A DNA stretch of 64,000 nt from Epiperipatus broadwayi (taxonomy: Eukaryota; Onychophora; Udeonychophora; Euonychophora; Peripatidae): positions 10,745,100 to 10,809,099 of the forward strand of contig JAQFVV010000022.1 in the NCBI GenBank assembly GCA_028023455.1, written 5' to 3'. The notes beneath the pieces were generated by a model. It saw only the letters and a program-made list of their open reading frames with translations. It did no database searches and was not told the DNA's origin. Numbering within the stretch: position 1 is the first letter of the stretch; the number at the start of each line of letters is the position of its first letter. Below are positions 1-11,269 of this stretch, piece by piece. Position numbers and translations under genes: made by a program.

Positions 1-1846
1 ATTATTTTCCTTTAAAACCTCATATATATTATTATAAACCTTTCTAACTCTTTTTACCTACAATCATCATATCATTCTTCTAGCACAGATGTATTTCTTC
101 TTCTCCTGTTCCATTTTAATTAGCTCTAATACTCCACCTTCATATTACCTAAATTTAAAAAAAATATTTCCTCCGTAATTACTCATATCACTTTTATGTT
201 TTTTTTACTCTTCAGACATTTTTTTTTTTTGTCATCTTTCAAAATCCTACATTCCAAAAATAAATATTCATTATTTCCGTTCTATATCTAGCATAAGTTG
301 CATTTACAGTCCAAATTATTTTCTCCGTTTTAAATTCTTTCTTCGTTTTTGCATCATTTCTTTAGTATCCAAAACTTACTACTATGCAACAACAATAAGC
401 TCTTATTAGAGTCATCACACATATTTTGGAGATATATATATAACACTAAATTATTTTTTTATTCAAATATATTTTCCATAATTTTATTTTTTTGAAACCA
501 AATTTGCTATTCTTGTTTTCTATTCTCTCATTACTTGTGCCATTAAAATATTTTCTATGTATTTAACCATTTTTTCCCCACAAGTATATACAAAAAAATT
601 CTCTACCTATTCATTTTTCATATTATAAAGTGTTTCTATTTCACCGTATTCGTTACTTTCATATAATCCAGTTAATAATTTTTTTTTTTTTTTTTACTAA
701 TTGTCTTATTTATATATTTTATTGCTGAAAAATGTTTCCAGTTTGATAAATAAATAAGATACAAATAATTAAATAATGTTCATTGCCCAATAAAATGGAA
801 GAATATTTATTTTGATTTATCATGTCTTTAATGACAATTTGCACATTTGCCAATGCATTTATTAATTCATTTTGAACTGAATGAGATAATTATTGGTGTT
901 TTTTTTTTGTACTTAAATGATCATTTAAAACTGTATCAGATTTCATAACCAGTTCTGTTTAAGCTTGAAAAATTTCCACTAAGTAAAGTGTATAAAGTAT
1001 TGGAAGGTCATTGGAAAGCGAAAGGAGGTTGAGGTAAATATGAAATTACTGCAATCACTCTTTGAGAACTTGTTCTAGACATGTATTTTCTAATTTCAAG
1101 TAATTTACAAGCTAAACAGTGTACTTTGGAATTAGGACAAATCAATTGTAAATATACTTTTCTCTGTTCATTTATTATGTTATGGAATTAGTTTGCTTAA
1201 TATTTTGAATATTGGCTAAGTAAAGGTTCATTCGGGAATAAACCTTTACTTGGTCAACAAGTTAACATTCGAAACATTAAGACAAACCAATTACAAGTAG
1301 CATAAGGAAAAGGTGAGTATTATTAAGTGATGGTGAAATATGTTGTGAAAAAAAATATGTTAAGAATGAAATTGATCGACTTGTACAGGGCCATGTTGAA
1401 ATATTAAAGTTAATGTTTGATTTGTTATTTTAGTTAGTTCCATATCAAGATCTTCAATAATGAAGTTTTTGTCTTTTTCAATTTCACCACAATTTTCACA
1501 AGTAATAAATTATATTTCATTCCTATTAGCTATATACTCAATTTCTTCTTCAGCATTGTTTCGGTACTTTTTTTATAGAAATTTCTGTTGTTTTTCTGTT
1601 GTAATTAATTTCATCAGTTTAAGTTTTGTTAGCTTTCTCCAATACAACCTGATATGAAGATTAAGCTTTTCTGTTTCATTTGTTTGTGTTATAGTAATGA
1701 AATTTCCAATTATATATTTCATAATAGTTTCTTACTGCTTAATAAAATCTTTTTTTATTTTTTAATTTTTCAATTCCACTTAAATAATTTCTGTCATAAT
1801 CTTTATCTCAACTAACCATAACAGGATTTTTACAAATTATATTTTT
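1..1846. other. AT-rich non-coding stretch
   Basis: Dense poly-T and poly-A runs and A/T-rich low-complexity sequence. The longest open frame (1460-1657, 65 codons) has a composition dominated by Phe, Ser and Ile and looks like chance reading of T-rich DNA. I see no exon, RNA gene or recognisable repeat. Confidence 0.6.
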
Positions 1847-2391
1847 AATATTTAAATACAAGTATATTGTCTATACTGAACTTAATATAATTGAAAGGGA
1901 TTTGAAATCAGACTTTCAAGCTCCTTATAGCTATATACTCCATCTTATACAGGTGATACACATGACCACATGCATGTGAAAAAGTTAAATGATCTCCAAT
2001 ATAAGTCAACATGTGGATGACAATAATACTGGCATCAACAAAAGTTTTGAATGTTCCATCATTAGATTTTCAATGATATGGATGGTTAAAAAGTTGGAAG
2101 GTGGAGAAGATTAAAACCTGTCTATTAAAGTTTGAAGATTTTCTATTTTTATATAAAGTGAGCACTGATTATACATGTGTGTGGGAAATGATGATCCAGA
2201 CCAACTGATGAGTGCTGGTTCAGTATGAAATACATATATTGGAGATCATTTATCTTTTTTATATATATGTGGTGATGTATATCAGTTGTATAAAGTAGTG
2301 TGGATAGCTGCGGAAAGCTTGAAGGTCAGTGTTTAAATCCCTTTCAATTACATCAAGTTCAATATAGACAGTATACTTGTATTTAAATATT
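1847..2391 (+). mobile_element. HHR-B element copy 1, hammerhead-bearing, with long terminal inverted repeats
   Basis: The two ends are inverted copies of each other: the left end (about 1847-1990) reads as the reverse complement of the right end (about 2235-2391), with shared words such as TAATATTTAAATACAAG and GAAAGGGATTTGAAATC-like sequence. The right half contains a complete hammerhead motif at 2191-2249. The body (about 2003-2180) is single-copy within the element and recurs at 2483-2670, 8030-8140 and 39750-39930. No ORF is present, so it must be non-autonomous. What is seen: inverted ends, ribozyme and body shared with other copies. Inference: a retrozyme-like or Penelope-derived element. 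A foldback MITE that captured a ribozyme is the alternative. Confidence 0.7.
2191..2249 (+). ncRNA. hammerhead ribozyme motif (HHR-B)
   Basis: Core CTGATGA is at 2205-2211 and GAAA at 2227-2230. Stem I has an outer helix ATGATC/GATCAT and an inner helix CCAA/TTGG with an asymmetric internal loop between them. Stem II is GTGCT/AGTAT around loop GGTTC (two wobbles). Stem III is ATA/TAT, and position 17 is A, so the predicted cleavage falls after 2238. All invariant core residues (C3, G5, A6, G8, A9, G12, A13, A14) are present. This is a type I arrangement (stem I open). It is likely catalytically competent on paper; activity is untested. Confidence 0.82.
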
Positions 2392-2482
2392 ACATATTCA
2401 GCCTGTATTTTGACGATACTTCTTCTGCATATATTTAAATGGACATATTAAGATCCTATATGTAAGAAGCCAGAGTGATTTA

Positions 2483-2820
2483 AAGTCAACACGGGTATGG
2501 CAATAACATTGGCATCAACAAGGACTTTGAGGGTTCCATTATCAGACTTTCAATGATATGGATAGTAAAAAGTTGGTGGTGGAGAAGGATTCAAGTCTGT
2601 CCATTAAATTTTGAAGATTTGCTATTTTAATATAAACTGAGCACTGAGTATATATGTGTATGTGTAGAAGCTAATGATCTGGAACAATTGATGAGTACTG
2701 GTTCAGCACAAAATACATATATTGGAGATCATTTATCTTTTTCACAAGTATGTGTTTATGTGTGTCAATTGGGAGTTTGAAGATGTGAATTCAAATCTCT
2801 TTCAATTAAATTATATTTTT
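2483..2820 (+). mobile_element. HHR-B element copy 2, left arm missing
   Basis: The sequence from GTCAACACGGG onward is collinear with 2003-2360 of copy 1: same body, same hammerhead position, same ending (AATCTCTTTCAATTAAATTA). The left inverted arm is absent. The two copies lie head-to-tail about 90 bp apart, so this is either a second insertion or a partial tandem duplication. Divergence from copy 1 is visible throughout. Confidence 0.65.
2674..2732 (+). ncRNA. decayed hammerhead motif (HHR-B)
   Basis: It has the same fold as the motif at 2191, with ATGATC/GATCAT preserved in stem I. The core reads TTGATGA (C3 changed to T), and the GAAA box reads AAAA after CAC (G12 changed to A). Both are essential positions, so this copy should be inactive. 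Confidence 0.6.
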
Positions 2821-4349
2821 ATAAATTACAATGTATTATTGTCACAAGGTTTCATTAAATCACATCTTTATTAACAACAACAATCATTTTAAGTTTTCTT
2901 AACTTCCATCCAGAAAAAAAGCTGTAATCATATTTTTTTAAAAATTGTGGTTGTACAACTATATACTGAGATATTTTGCTATTTTTTTTTTTAATTCATA
3001 AATTTATATAGTTGTAAAGTACCAATTTTTTAATTAAAAAAAAATCAAAAGAGGTCAATATAATTGAATAGCAGCCGAAGAATTTTAACACTTCTTTTTT
3101 CTCTTTGGTTGATTTATTTCTTTGTAACCAATTTTGAGATTATTTATTGTGTAGTAATTATTAAAAAACAGAAATATACATTATTCCATTGTTATTTTAT
3201 ATGTATATGTTTTATTTTTAAAAATAGAAAGTAATAACTTATGGTGTAACATTAACAAAAAACTTATGGCTTTCTGATCACCCTACCTTATAAAAATGAT
3301 AGATAATAAATACTCATTGCAGACATCTTATTAGGATAATTTGAGATATTTCAAAAATTAGAAAACAATTTTAATTTTTTTTTTTAATATTTTCAAGCAG
3401 AATTTTATAGATTTATCAGAAATGAATATTTATTCATTCACATTTCAATTTAAAAAGATTTTGTTCATTGTTTGAAGATCCTCTGCTCTGCCATCCATTC
3501 AATGACAAAAGTATCTTTTGTTGCCATTACAAATTCTTTTTTTCAATATTTTCTAAGTTTTTTTTCATGATATACTAATGTCAGAAGTTGAAAGCTTACA
3601 AAAAGTCTCAACAGGGAAAACACATCTGTCATGGAGAGTTAAAATATTATTATTTTACATATACAAATATTTTTCTATTAAAGACAATTTTATAATTAAA
3701 TACTTACCAAATAATTTTTTAAAGCAAGAATTTTTAAAAAGTAGTAAAAATTTTACACCATCTGTATGACAAAATTTAATCAGAATTTCTTTTATTAGAT
3801 TTAAATAATTTTCATTTTGGTAGGTCTGTTTATTCGCTTAAAAAGTAGTGTTTTACAGATTAGTTTATATAGTTAGAACAAAACTCGAGAGCGGTTTTTC
3901 ATCTCTTTGCCCCTCCCCCCAAAGTTGGAATGGTCATACTCATATGTATGCATGTCTGTTAGCGTGCTTCAGAAACATCATTAGTAAAAATTCTAATTAT
4001 CTTGTTTGTATTATGATTAATTTAGTTAAAATATATGCTTTTTGATCATTACCACTTTGAAATAAATCTCTAGCCTCAAACTGAATATTTTAAAAAAGAT
4101 CATCCTAATCCTAGTATTCCAATTTCTTCAAATCTCAACCCCATTCCCAGAATAATATAAATAAAAATAAGTTATCTAGGATTAACCTTTATATTTATTA
4201 TTGTAATATATAAATATTAATCATGGCTGGTGCACAGAAGTTCAGTGCCTTCATTGAAACTTTGCTATATGCATTAAAAAATTCGCAATTAACATAAAAT
4301 ATAAAATTTTGGTTACTTTTTTAACTATTTTTTAAGATTTCAAACAGAT
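2821..4349. other. AT-rich non-coding stretch
   Basis: A/T runs and short chance frames (3578-3769, 3848-4045) without family resemblance. A short C-rich tract occurs at 3910-3920. I recognise nothing else. Confidence 0.55.
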
Positions 4350-5560
4350 AGATCCACCTATAGTAACAACCCATCCTCCTATTCCATCTAGTACATGTTT
4401 TTTAATGAATGAACATCTTATTTCAAATAGTGTCAGAGATCTTAAATGCTTTTTTCAAAGTAATAAACATATAGAAATCGTTTTTTTTACTTCTGATACT
4501 TTTCTTGCATTTTCCTGGCAACTAAAATCATATTTATAGTGCTTTTTGATGCTCTAAAGTCACAATGAGTCTCTAATAACTATTGGTTTATGACTGGAAA
4601 CAAGTTATTTTTAAAAATCATTGAAAATACTTTAACTATAGTGGTTAATAATGATATCCTATGAAAATTATTGTAATCTAGTCTATCCCTTTTATTTTTA
4701 AAAATTAAATTAGCAGGTGTAATAATTTAATGAGCCATATATTGTTAAAAAAATTCCAATATTTTTGAAGCTAATATATCACCATAGTATTTCAAAACTT
4801 GTCCAGTTATTTCATCAGGACCTGCAGATTTTCTATCTTTAAGATTACCAAGATCTGTTTTGACTATATCTTTGTCCAAATGTAGATGTGTAGATAAAAT
4901 ATATATATTTTTAAAAATTGTCATTCAAAATATCATTGTTATCAAATGGGATTTAATAGGATTGTGACACTATTTTTCAGATCCATATGTTGGTTTCAGT
5001 CATTAAAAAAAAAGATCTAGAGTGATCATGGACTGTCTCAGAGTTTCCATACAGAATCAGTTTATACATTGCTAAAATGCAATAGGATTTGGTAAATACA
5101 ACTAGAAAATTATACTTATTAGCTGTGATAATTTTAAAGTTGCATTATGATCTGCAAGTCTGAAGTTTATGATATTTTTGCTGACAAACTAGGAAGTAAA
5201 TCATTCTAACATCCATTAATTACTATAGTTTACCCTAGGTGGCAGTATTGTATAATCAAAGTTGCTATTGTGTAAACTAGAAATCTAGTGACCTGTATTG
5301 AAACTAATTGTGGTGAATATAACAATTTATGAGGAACTTTTAAAAACTTTTATCAATATTTCTTAATGTAATGATCACACTTGGATATTATCTTTCTTCT
5401 ATAGCCCTCTTTGCTTTGTGTATCATACAAAATTCAGTTTTATTTCCATTTCTAGTATTTATGTAGTCCTTTATCAATTTGCCTTTTCTCATAATCCAAC
5501 TTAGTTCTTGAACATATTTTTAAATCTTTCATTAATAAAACTCATTCATTCATTAATTGT
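4350..5560 (-). pseudogene. non-LTR retrotransposon reverse transcriptase relic
   Basis: Reading the minus strand from about 4890 to 4350 in shifting frames gives pieces typical of LINE reverse transcriptases: a KSAGPDEI-like block (about 4820), a YNNFHRISLL block matching the common NYRGISLL motif (about 4660), and a CDFRASKSTINMILVARKMQEK block matching the GFRPGRSTxD region (about 4560). Stops and frameshifts interrupt every block and the catalytic palm motif is gone. Weaker similarity to the linker upstream of the RT domain may continue to about 5560. The match is to the broad jockey/CR1/RTE-like group and the clade is not certain. It is an old dead copy with no functional product. Confidence 0.6.
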
Positions 5561-6777
5561 TGTTGGTAAATGAGTAAGGCCATTCTAACTTCAGAAAAAA
5601 AAGTTAGAAAGGCAAACACAAGGTAAAATAGCTATGGAATGTACTCCTTTACCCTCCCACTACTAATGAATGCTTCTTTGTATTACAACTGTATTTTTTC
5701 ATTTTACAGTTAGCGTATTGATACTTATTTGTCCAAACCAGACTAATCTGACATCTTTATTTTTTAGATACTCATTTACTGATTATTATAGGATACTCAT
5801 TTGAATTTGCTATGGCTTATCTATCTAAAATAAAAAATAGGAAGTTCACTGACCCAGACTTGATAACCTGGTTGTGGACATGGCAGGCAGATACTCTAGC
5901 AATGAGGTCTTTTAAAGACAAAATAAAATAAGTGACTTTGGCAGTGACTATACAAATCAATCCCTGAAATACAAATACCTTAGTTGCATTATGTGTAAAT
6001 CCTTTCCTCTGTTTACTTGACATCCAATAATGCTGCCTTTTAAAACTTTATCTGCAGTAAGCATTTCTTTCTGAAAGATTACCTCGATTTCTAAACTCAA
6101 TAAATTTCTCTTTTCAAAATACATTTTTTTTACTTTTCAAAATGAATATTACTCTCATCAAAGCCATCTTATAGTATTCTTTTTTTACACTGGCATGTAT
6201 ACAGAGTAGAAAAAAGTATTTCATGACCAAGAACTATAATTTAAAAGTAACCCTTGTTAAAAGAATGAACTTGGCCGAATCAACTTCTCCTCTTGACTGC
6301 ATTAACTCTTTCTACAAAATATGCCTGAATCAATCAGCTTCCAGTTTGGACAAATCATCAGACTTTGTTAAACTTATACTTTATCCAATGGATTAAAAAA
6401 AAAATTGTTTGCTAATATTTCAACTTCAGATTATTACTATATGATTTAGCCATAAAGCAATTTCTAAACTTATGCGACCAAGACAGTGAACTAGAATTTC
6501 ACAACATGGAGAAAAATATTAAAACATTTTTAAATAATGCTTTAAACTTTGTAGTTAATGGAACTGATAATCTTGGTGAAGTGGAGTTGGAATATTTTTT
6601 CACTTTTTAAATAAATATATTTATTCTTTGACTGGATCTCAAGAATTTAAAATGTCTCCCCAACTCATTTTTTAAATTTCAGGACACTTTCTTGAGATTT
6701 TTTCCTCCCTGCAATATGATATTTTTACCATTCTCCATTTTTCATGGATACTACATTGCCTTCAATCTGTTTTAGTG
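5561..6777. other. non-coding stretch
   Basis: No supported gene. A 68-codon minus-strand frame at 5817-6023 has ordinary amino acid variety but no motif I recognise and no splice context. The rest is AT-rich. Confidence 0.5.
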
Positions 6778-6983
6778 TTAAGTGCATTAGATCCTAAGAT
6801 CTAGGTGCAGTGCTCTCAGATCCAAGGCTCCTCACTGAGGAAGGCCACAAGCCAGAAACTAGTCTGGGAATATTGGATGAGTAGGCACTAGATGGCGATT
6901 TTATGCACAAACCTTCTGGCATCCATTGATTACTCTGGCTTGCACTGAGTGGCAATACGAATGAAGTGTTTTGTCTATTTTAA
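6778..6983 (+). mobile_element. HHR-A element, single-arm copy
   Basis: It begins near GCATTAGATCCTAAG and ends near the family terminus (here GTGTTTTGTCTATTTT, elsewhere GAGTTTTGCCTGTTTT). It is collinear with the right halves of the copies at 41490-41700, 44640-44840 and 53815-54015. Only one orientation of the unit is present, so it is not a foldback. It carries the hammerhead at 6820-6878. Confidence 0.72.
6820..6878 (+). ncRNA. hammerhead ribozyme motif (HHR-A)
   Basis: Core CTGAGGA is at 6835-6841 (position 7 is G; this position is unconstrained in hammerheads). Stem II is GGC/GCC around CACAA, followed by GAAA, then the self-complementary stem III ACTAGT and C17. Stem I is ATCCAA/TTGGAT plus an inner helix carrying one mismatch. 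Position 10.1/11.1 is an A-A mismatch, as in most copies of the family. Confidence 0.75.
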
Positions 6984-7854
6984 TACCTTTAGGAACTAAT
7001 GATTTTATCTTACAGATCTTCTTTCATTTCATTGCTTTGAGCTGTAAAACTTGAAAGATGTCATTGATATAATTTCTCAATGGAAAAATGAATGATTGAA
7101 ATTCATGATTGTCCTTCATTAAATGTCGGGCACCATTTTACATTACTTTTAGCATCAGCAAATGTTCTCAACCTGAGAATCATTCTTCTTAATACTTTTA
7201 CTCTTGCCTCACGCACTTAATACACTATGCTTCAGTTTTTGTTAAATTACTCTTTCTCTAAAACCCATCTCATGAAGGTTAGTATTTGTAATCACTAAAA
7301 GATCCTTTGCCTTAAATGATATCTCCAATCAATGTTCAGCCTTTCTTGCTTATCTCCATCTTTTCACTGAAGAAGATTTATAAATATCATGTTTTACTTA
7401 AAAATTACAACACTTATTTAACATGTTTCTTGTCTTCAAAGAATAGAGCTCTGAAGGCCCAAAACTTGCGAATTCCACTTTTGAACAAATTTTTATTTAT
7501 TCGGCTTCAATTTTATGAATTCATTCTATTTATACTTGTACTTCTAAAAAGAAATCTATAATTTTGTGTTACTTCATAAACATATTACCTTTTAATTTTA
7601 GTAAACTCAAATTTACATCATCAGACTATGCATCTTATTCCTGTATAGTTTAATATTGTGGTAGAATAATCAATTTTAGAGCTAAAAAGCTATGGATCAT
7701 GGCTTTCATCACTTCTGGTACTCACATCTCTTATGAAAATCCAAGCAATAATCCATTCATTTATTTTTTTAATTCCTCAATAAAGGAAATTGGATAATTA
7801 AAAGTAATATCTTTTCCAAACTCATGCCATAGGGTTATTTCGTGAATATTATTA
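6984..7854. other. AT-rich non-coding stretch
   Basis: An 81-codon plus-strand frame (7316-7561) lacks any recognisable motif and is Leu/Phe/Lys rich, as expected from this base composition. No repeat or RNA gene was seen. Confidence 0.5.
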
Positions 7855-8330
7855 ATAGCAAATATAGGATTTGAAATACCAAACACTCTTATATCTGGAG
7901 CCCAATTGTAAATATAGGGGATTTGACCTCAGACTTTCAGGCCACTTCAATCATCCACACTATCTCATACTACTGATACACATGACCACATACATGCAGA
8001 AAAGAAAAATAATCAACCAATATACATTCAATGATATGGATAGCTGAAGAGTTGGAGTAGATTGAAGCCTGTCCATTAAAGTATGAGGGTTTCTATCTTA
8101 ATATAAAGTGAGCATTGATTATATACATATGTATGGGTGATGGTAATATGGATCAACTGATGAGTGCTGGTTCAGCACAAAATACATTTATTGGTGAATA
8201 TTTATCTTTTCTGCATATGTGTGGTCATGTGTATCAGTAGTATGAGATAGTGTATGTGGTTGAAGTGGCTTGAAAGTCTGAGTTCAAATCCCCTATATTT
8301 ATAGTAGCAAATGTATAAATTTAGATGAGA
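7855..8330 (+). mobile_element. HHR-B element copy 3 with inverted arms
   Basis: The left arm (about 7905-8008) and right arm (about 8208-8312) are inverted copies of about 100 bp. They share distinctive words such as ACTATCTCATACTACTGA and its complement, and both carry CATGACCACATACATGCAG-like sequence. The body between them matches the other HHR-B copies and contains the ribozyme at 8143-8202. The arm sequences differ from those of copy 1 but match each other, so the arms co-evolve within a copy. Confidence 0.7.
8143..8202 (+). ncRNA. hammerhead motif (HHR-B), G12 lost
   Basis: Core CTGATGA is at 8157-8163. Stem II GTGCT/AGCAC is a perfect five-pair helix around GGTTC. The expected GAAA reads AAAA (G12 changed to A directly after C11.1). 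Stem I inner helix is TCAA/TTGG; the outer helix is imperfect. The position after the predicted cleavage residue is 8191. Probably inactive because G12 is required. Confidence 0.68.
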
Positions 8331-9887
8331 AGAATTTCAAAAGGAAGCTTTTAATATTTGTGAAAATATAAGCTTTCTAAAAATCCTCATTTTTTAAAAC
8401 CATATCTTGTATTTAGAGAAATATCAAATGATGATTGAGGAGGATAAAATTGAGAAAGAGATTAAAATAGGAATTTTATTCATTAAACAGGTTTTTAATA
8501 AAAGATTTTTGTTTTGTTGTGGTTGTTGTTGTTTTTTCACTGTTGTGGTAGAGAATCTTTTGAATTTGTAATTAAAAGAAGGTCTTATAAAATGATTTGT
8601 CTGGATCATAGCTTTATATGAAAAGAAAACTTGTGAATTTTTAAGGTTTACAGAGAAAACCTGATTAACAGTTTTAATATTCAGGAAAAAATGGAAGCTG
8701 TAGGAATGCTAATGTAGTGAAACTTTATATAGTGTATATAAATGGTAGAAGTTATTATTCATCGATTAAAAGAAAATATGATTACTGAATGACTGATTCA
8801 TTAAATCTTATGGGGTGATTACTGAGTATTACATGTCTTGCTTTATTAATATATGGTACTTCATTTTTTTTAATATACAATGACTTTTTATTATTACTTC
8901 TCACAGTTTTAACTATTTAATAATCCTTCTCATGACTATAAACTGATTAATACTTTACATTACTTATTTCATATAAGTAAAATAAATACCAGGTTATATG
9001 AAATAATCTCTTCGAAAACAACATGGTAAGAATCTCACGGGTCTGAAATTGTTATTATTTATAAGATTTAGTAACTAATAGAAGATTCTTTTTATTAACA
9101 AAAAAAATAATGATTTGAATATTAACATTTGTGAAATTTTATTATGCTGTTTTTGCAGAGATTATATTGTGTGATCTGGTATTTATTTTAATTGTATTTG
9201 ATTGTAAGTTATACTTTCTTTACATGTATATGTAAGTATTTTATATTAATGTTATATATATATATATATGCACACATACATCCTTATATATATAAGCTCA
9301 GAAAAATATGGCGTTTATAGATTAAATTAAGTAGAGAAGAAAAAATTGATGTTCTTGGAGATAATGACAATAAGGATGGTGTGAGAGTATTTGTAAATGA
9401 CAAAAGTAAAAAGGGGATACAATTTATAGGTGCAGAGTAATTATAGAGAAAATAGTTATTTAATATAGAAGAATATGATATAACCTGTGATTCTGATGAG
9501 TTAAGATGGTAATATATATGTACACATACATGAAAATATAATATATGTACAAATCAAATGTTTTTTCAGGTTTTTTTTAATCTAGAAATATTCATGTCAA
9601 TGTTTATAATTTTTTTTTAAAGCAGGAAACTATGTATATGACCAAAAATTTATTTTGATTAATAATATTGTAACCTTTAAAATCTTTTTAAAGAGATAAA
9701 CTTATATTTCTTAACTTTATATTCTGAAACTGATAAATGCATAATGGTATAATATAGTAAGTTAATATCTCTTTTAGAGGATTTAAATATAATTGATTCT
9801 AGGAATCGAAATAGTTTCCATTTAAAAACTACAAGCAAACATCTTTTATCTATGAAAAATCTTTAAATAAACATATATATTATATAG
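8331..9887. other. AT-rich sequence, presumably intronic upstream of the exon at 9888
   Basis: An AT dinucleotide microsatellite lies near 9256-9272 and similar tracts near 9510-9550. No coding sequence is supported. The minus frame at 8424-8609 is chance reading of a GTT-rich tract (8515-8535). Confidence 0.5.
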
Positions 9888-10302
9888 TACCAAATGGTCC
9901 AGTTCTTCCTGAAGGTCAGAGAGGATCTCTCAAAGATAGGAAGAACCTATCACTGAAATTACAGCAGAGTAAACCTCGACCACCACATTTCCCTGTACAA
10001 CCTCTAGCTCAAGGTAAATTATTTAAAATCTTCACTTATTAATAAAGGATATGATTTATTATGCAAATTATAAACATTGTTTTCATTTAGATGATATTCC
10101 TGCGTACAGCAAACCCAGTTTTCCAAGCCGCTCAAGTCCATCAGGCAACTCCTCGTACTCGTCCTCTACAGGTCGAAAGAAACGAGAACGTGGCGCCACC
10201 CTCAACACTCCTCCTTTCAACTCCATGTCATCAAGTATGTCCGAGAGAGATTACAATATAAAGCCAACCCCTCCAGTTACTATAAAAATGGATGATAAAG
10301 AT
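9888..10302 (+). CDS. two exons of an unidentified Ser/Pro-rich protein (join 9888-10014, 10091-10302)
   Basis: Exon 1 follows a TATATAG acceptor and ends before GTAAAT at 10015. Exon 2 follows TTTCATTTAG and ends before GTGAGTAC at 10303. The intron is 76 bp. The phases agree: exon 1 ends one base into a codon and exon 2 supplies the other two, giving Asp. The exon 1 product contains DRKNLSLKLQQSKPRPP, where a basic pair followed by LxL resembles a MAP-kinase docking (D) site. Exon 2 is rich in Ser, Pro and Arg with a basic KKRER cluster and looks disordered. Codon use and complexity stand out sharply from the flanks. I do not recognise the family; a distant look of a MAPKK-type N-terminal tail is only a guess. 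The first and later exons are not identified here. Confidence 0.62.
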
Positions 10303-10681
10303 GTGAGTACTGTTATGAAATATACTTTTATATGTAAAGTACAACTTTTATGGTTTTATATATATATATTTTATTAAACAAATACTTAAAATTATACCAA
10401 AATTATAATTTTGTAGTAATATCATATTTTTTGTTACTTGTGCATTATCTGTTTTACCAAACTTGGTAGCCCATTTTTTATTGAAATACAATTTCAGGAG
10501 TCTATTTTTTTTTTTCCAATTTTATTTTAGCGAATATGTGTTAGTTGTTAAGCAGTCATATTTAATATTTACATTTTTTTAATTATTCTTTTAAAAAACA
10601 AAAAATTTCTGCAAAAATTAATTATAATATTTACACTTTATTATTAATGTTTTTGTTTTATGTAAAGTTATTAATATAAAA

Positions 10682-10909
10682 ATGAAAAAAAAGAAAGAAA
10701 TATCTTTATATGCATTATCGGCATCCAAATGGCAAAACAAAAAGTATCGGGGAACTGGGAAACAATACCCAGATTCCTATTTAGTTGAATTTATGTTGCA
10801 TCATCTGCATAAAGAAGAAGGTTCATTGATGATAATTTTGGAAGCCATTAGGGATTCAGGTAGCCTGCATATAGACTATGTTTCATATATTTTTTCATTT
10901 TTATATTAA
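10682..10909 (+). CDS. possible further exon or unexplained ORF
   Basis: A 75-codon open frame has amino acid variety much better than the surrounding AT-rich DNA, with blocks KYRGTGKQYPDSYLVEF and LHKEEGSLMIILEAIRDSG. If it is an exon it could run 10694-10859: an AG lies at 10692-10693 in the right phase to follow the exon ending at 10302, and CAG/GTAGCC at 10857-10865 is an acceptable donor. Against this, the acceptor has a poor pyrimidine tract and is preceded by poly-A. I do not recognise the product. A transposon fragment is the main alternative. Confidence 0.3.
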   Translation: MKKKKEISLYALSASKWQNKKYRGTGKQYPDSYLVEFMLHHLHKEEGSLMIILEAIRDSGSLHIDYVSYIFSFLY

Positions 10910-11269
10910 TACTTTTTCTTAATACAAGAAAATAATAATAAAGAAAATTTCTTAACGACTAACATATATGTGTTGCACCTGAAACAGTATATTTTAAAAA
11001 AAAAGGTTGTCAAGTTTGGTAGACCATATAATGCACAAGTAATTCTTTTTTTTTTTTTTTAATTTCCCCTCCCTTCTTTTTTATTATTTACTTTTTTCAT
11101 TTGGTATTTTTTTTTTTTTTTATTGTTTCTGGAAATAATTAATAAAAGAATAAATCTGTTATTAAAAAAATAGTGAATGCTAAAAAATGAAAGGCCATGA
11201 CAAAAAAAATAGCACATTTAGAAATATCATGCTTGAAGGTAGATAAAAGTCTTTAAATAACCCACTGCA
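10910..11269. other. poly-T/poly-A low-complexity stretch
   Basis: Homopolymer T tracts (for example 11047-11060 and 11107-11122) and nothing coding. Confidence 0.6.

Noticed and set aside
6340-6375. Minus-strand CTGATGA near 6355
   Set aside because: The following bases form no stem II and lack GAAA; a chance 7-mer.
9495-9520. CTGATGAG resembling a hammerhead core
   Set aside because: No GAAA box or pairing stem II follows.
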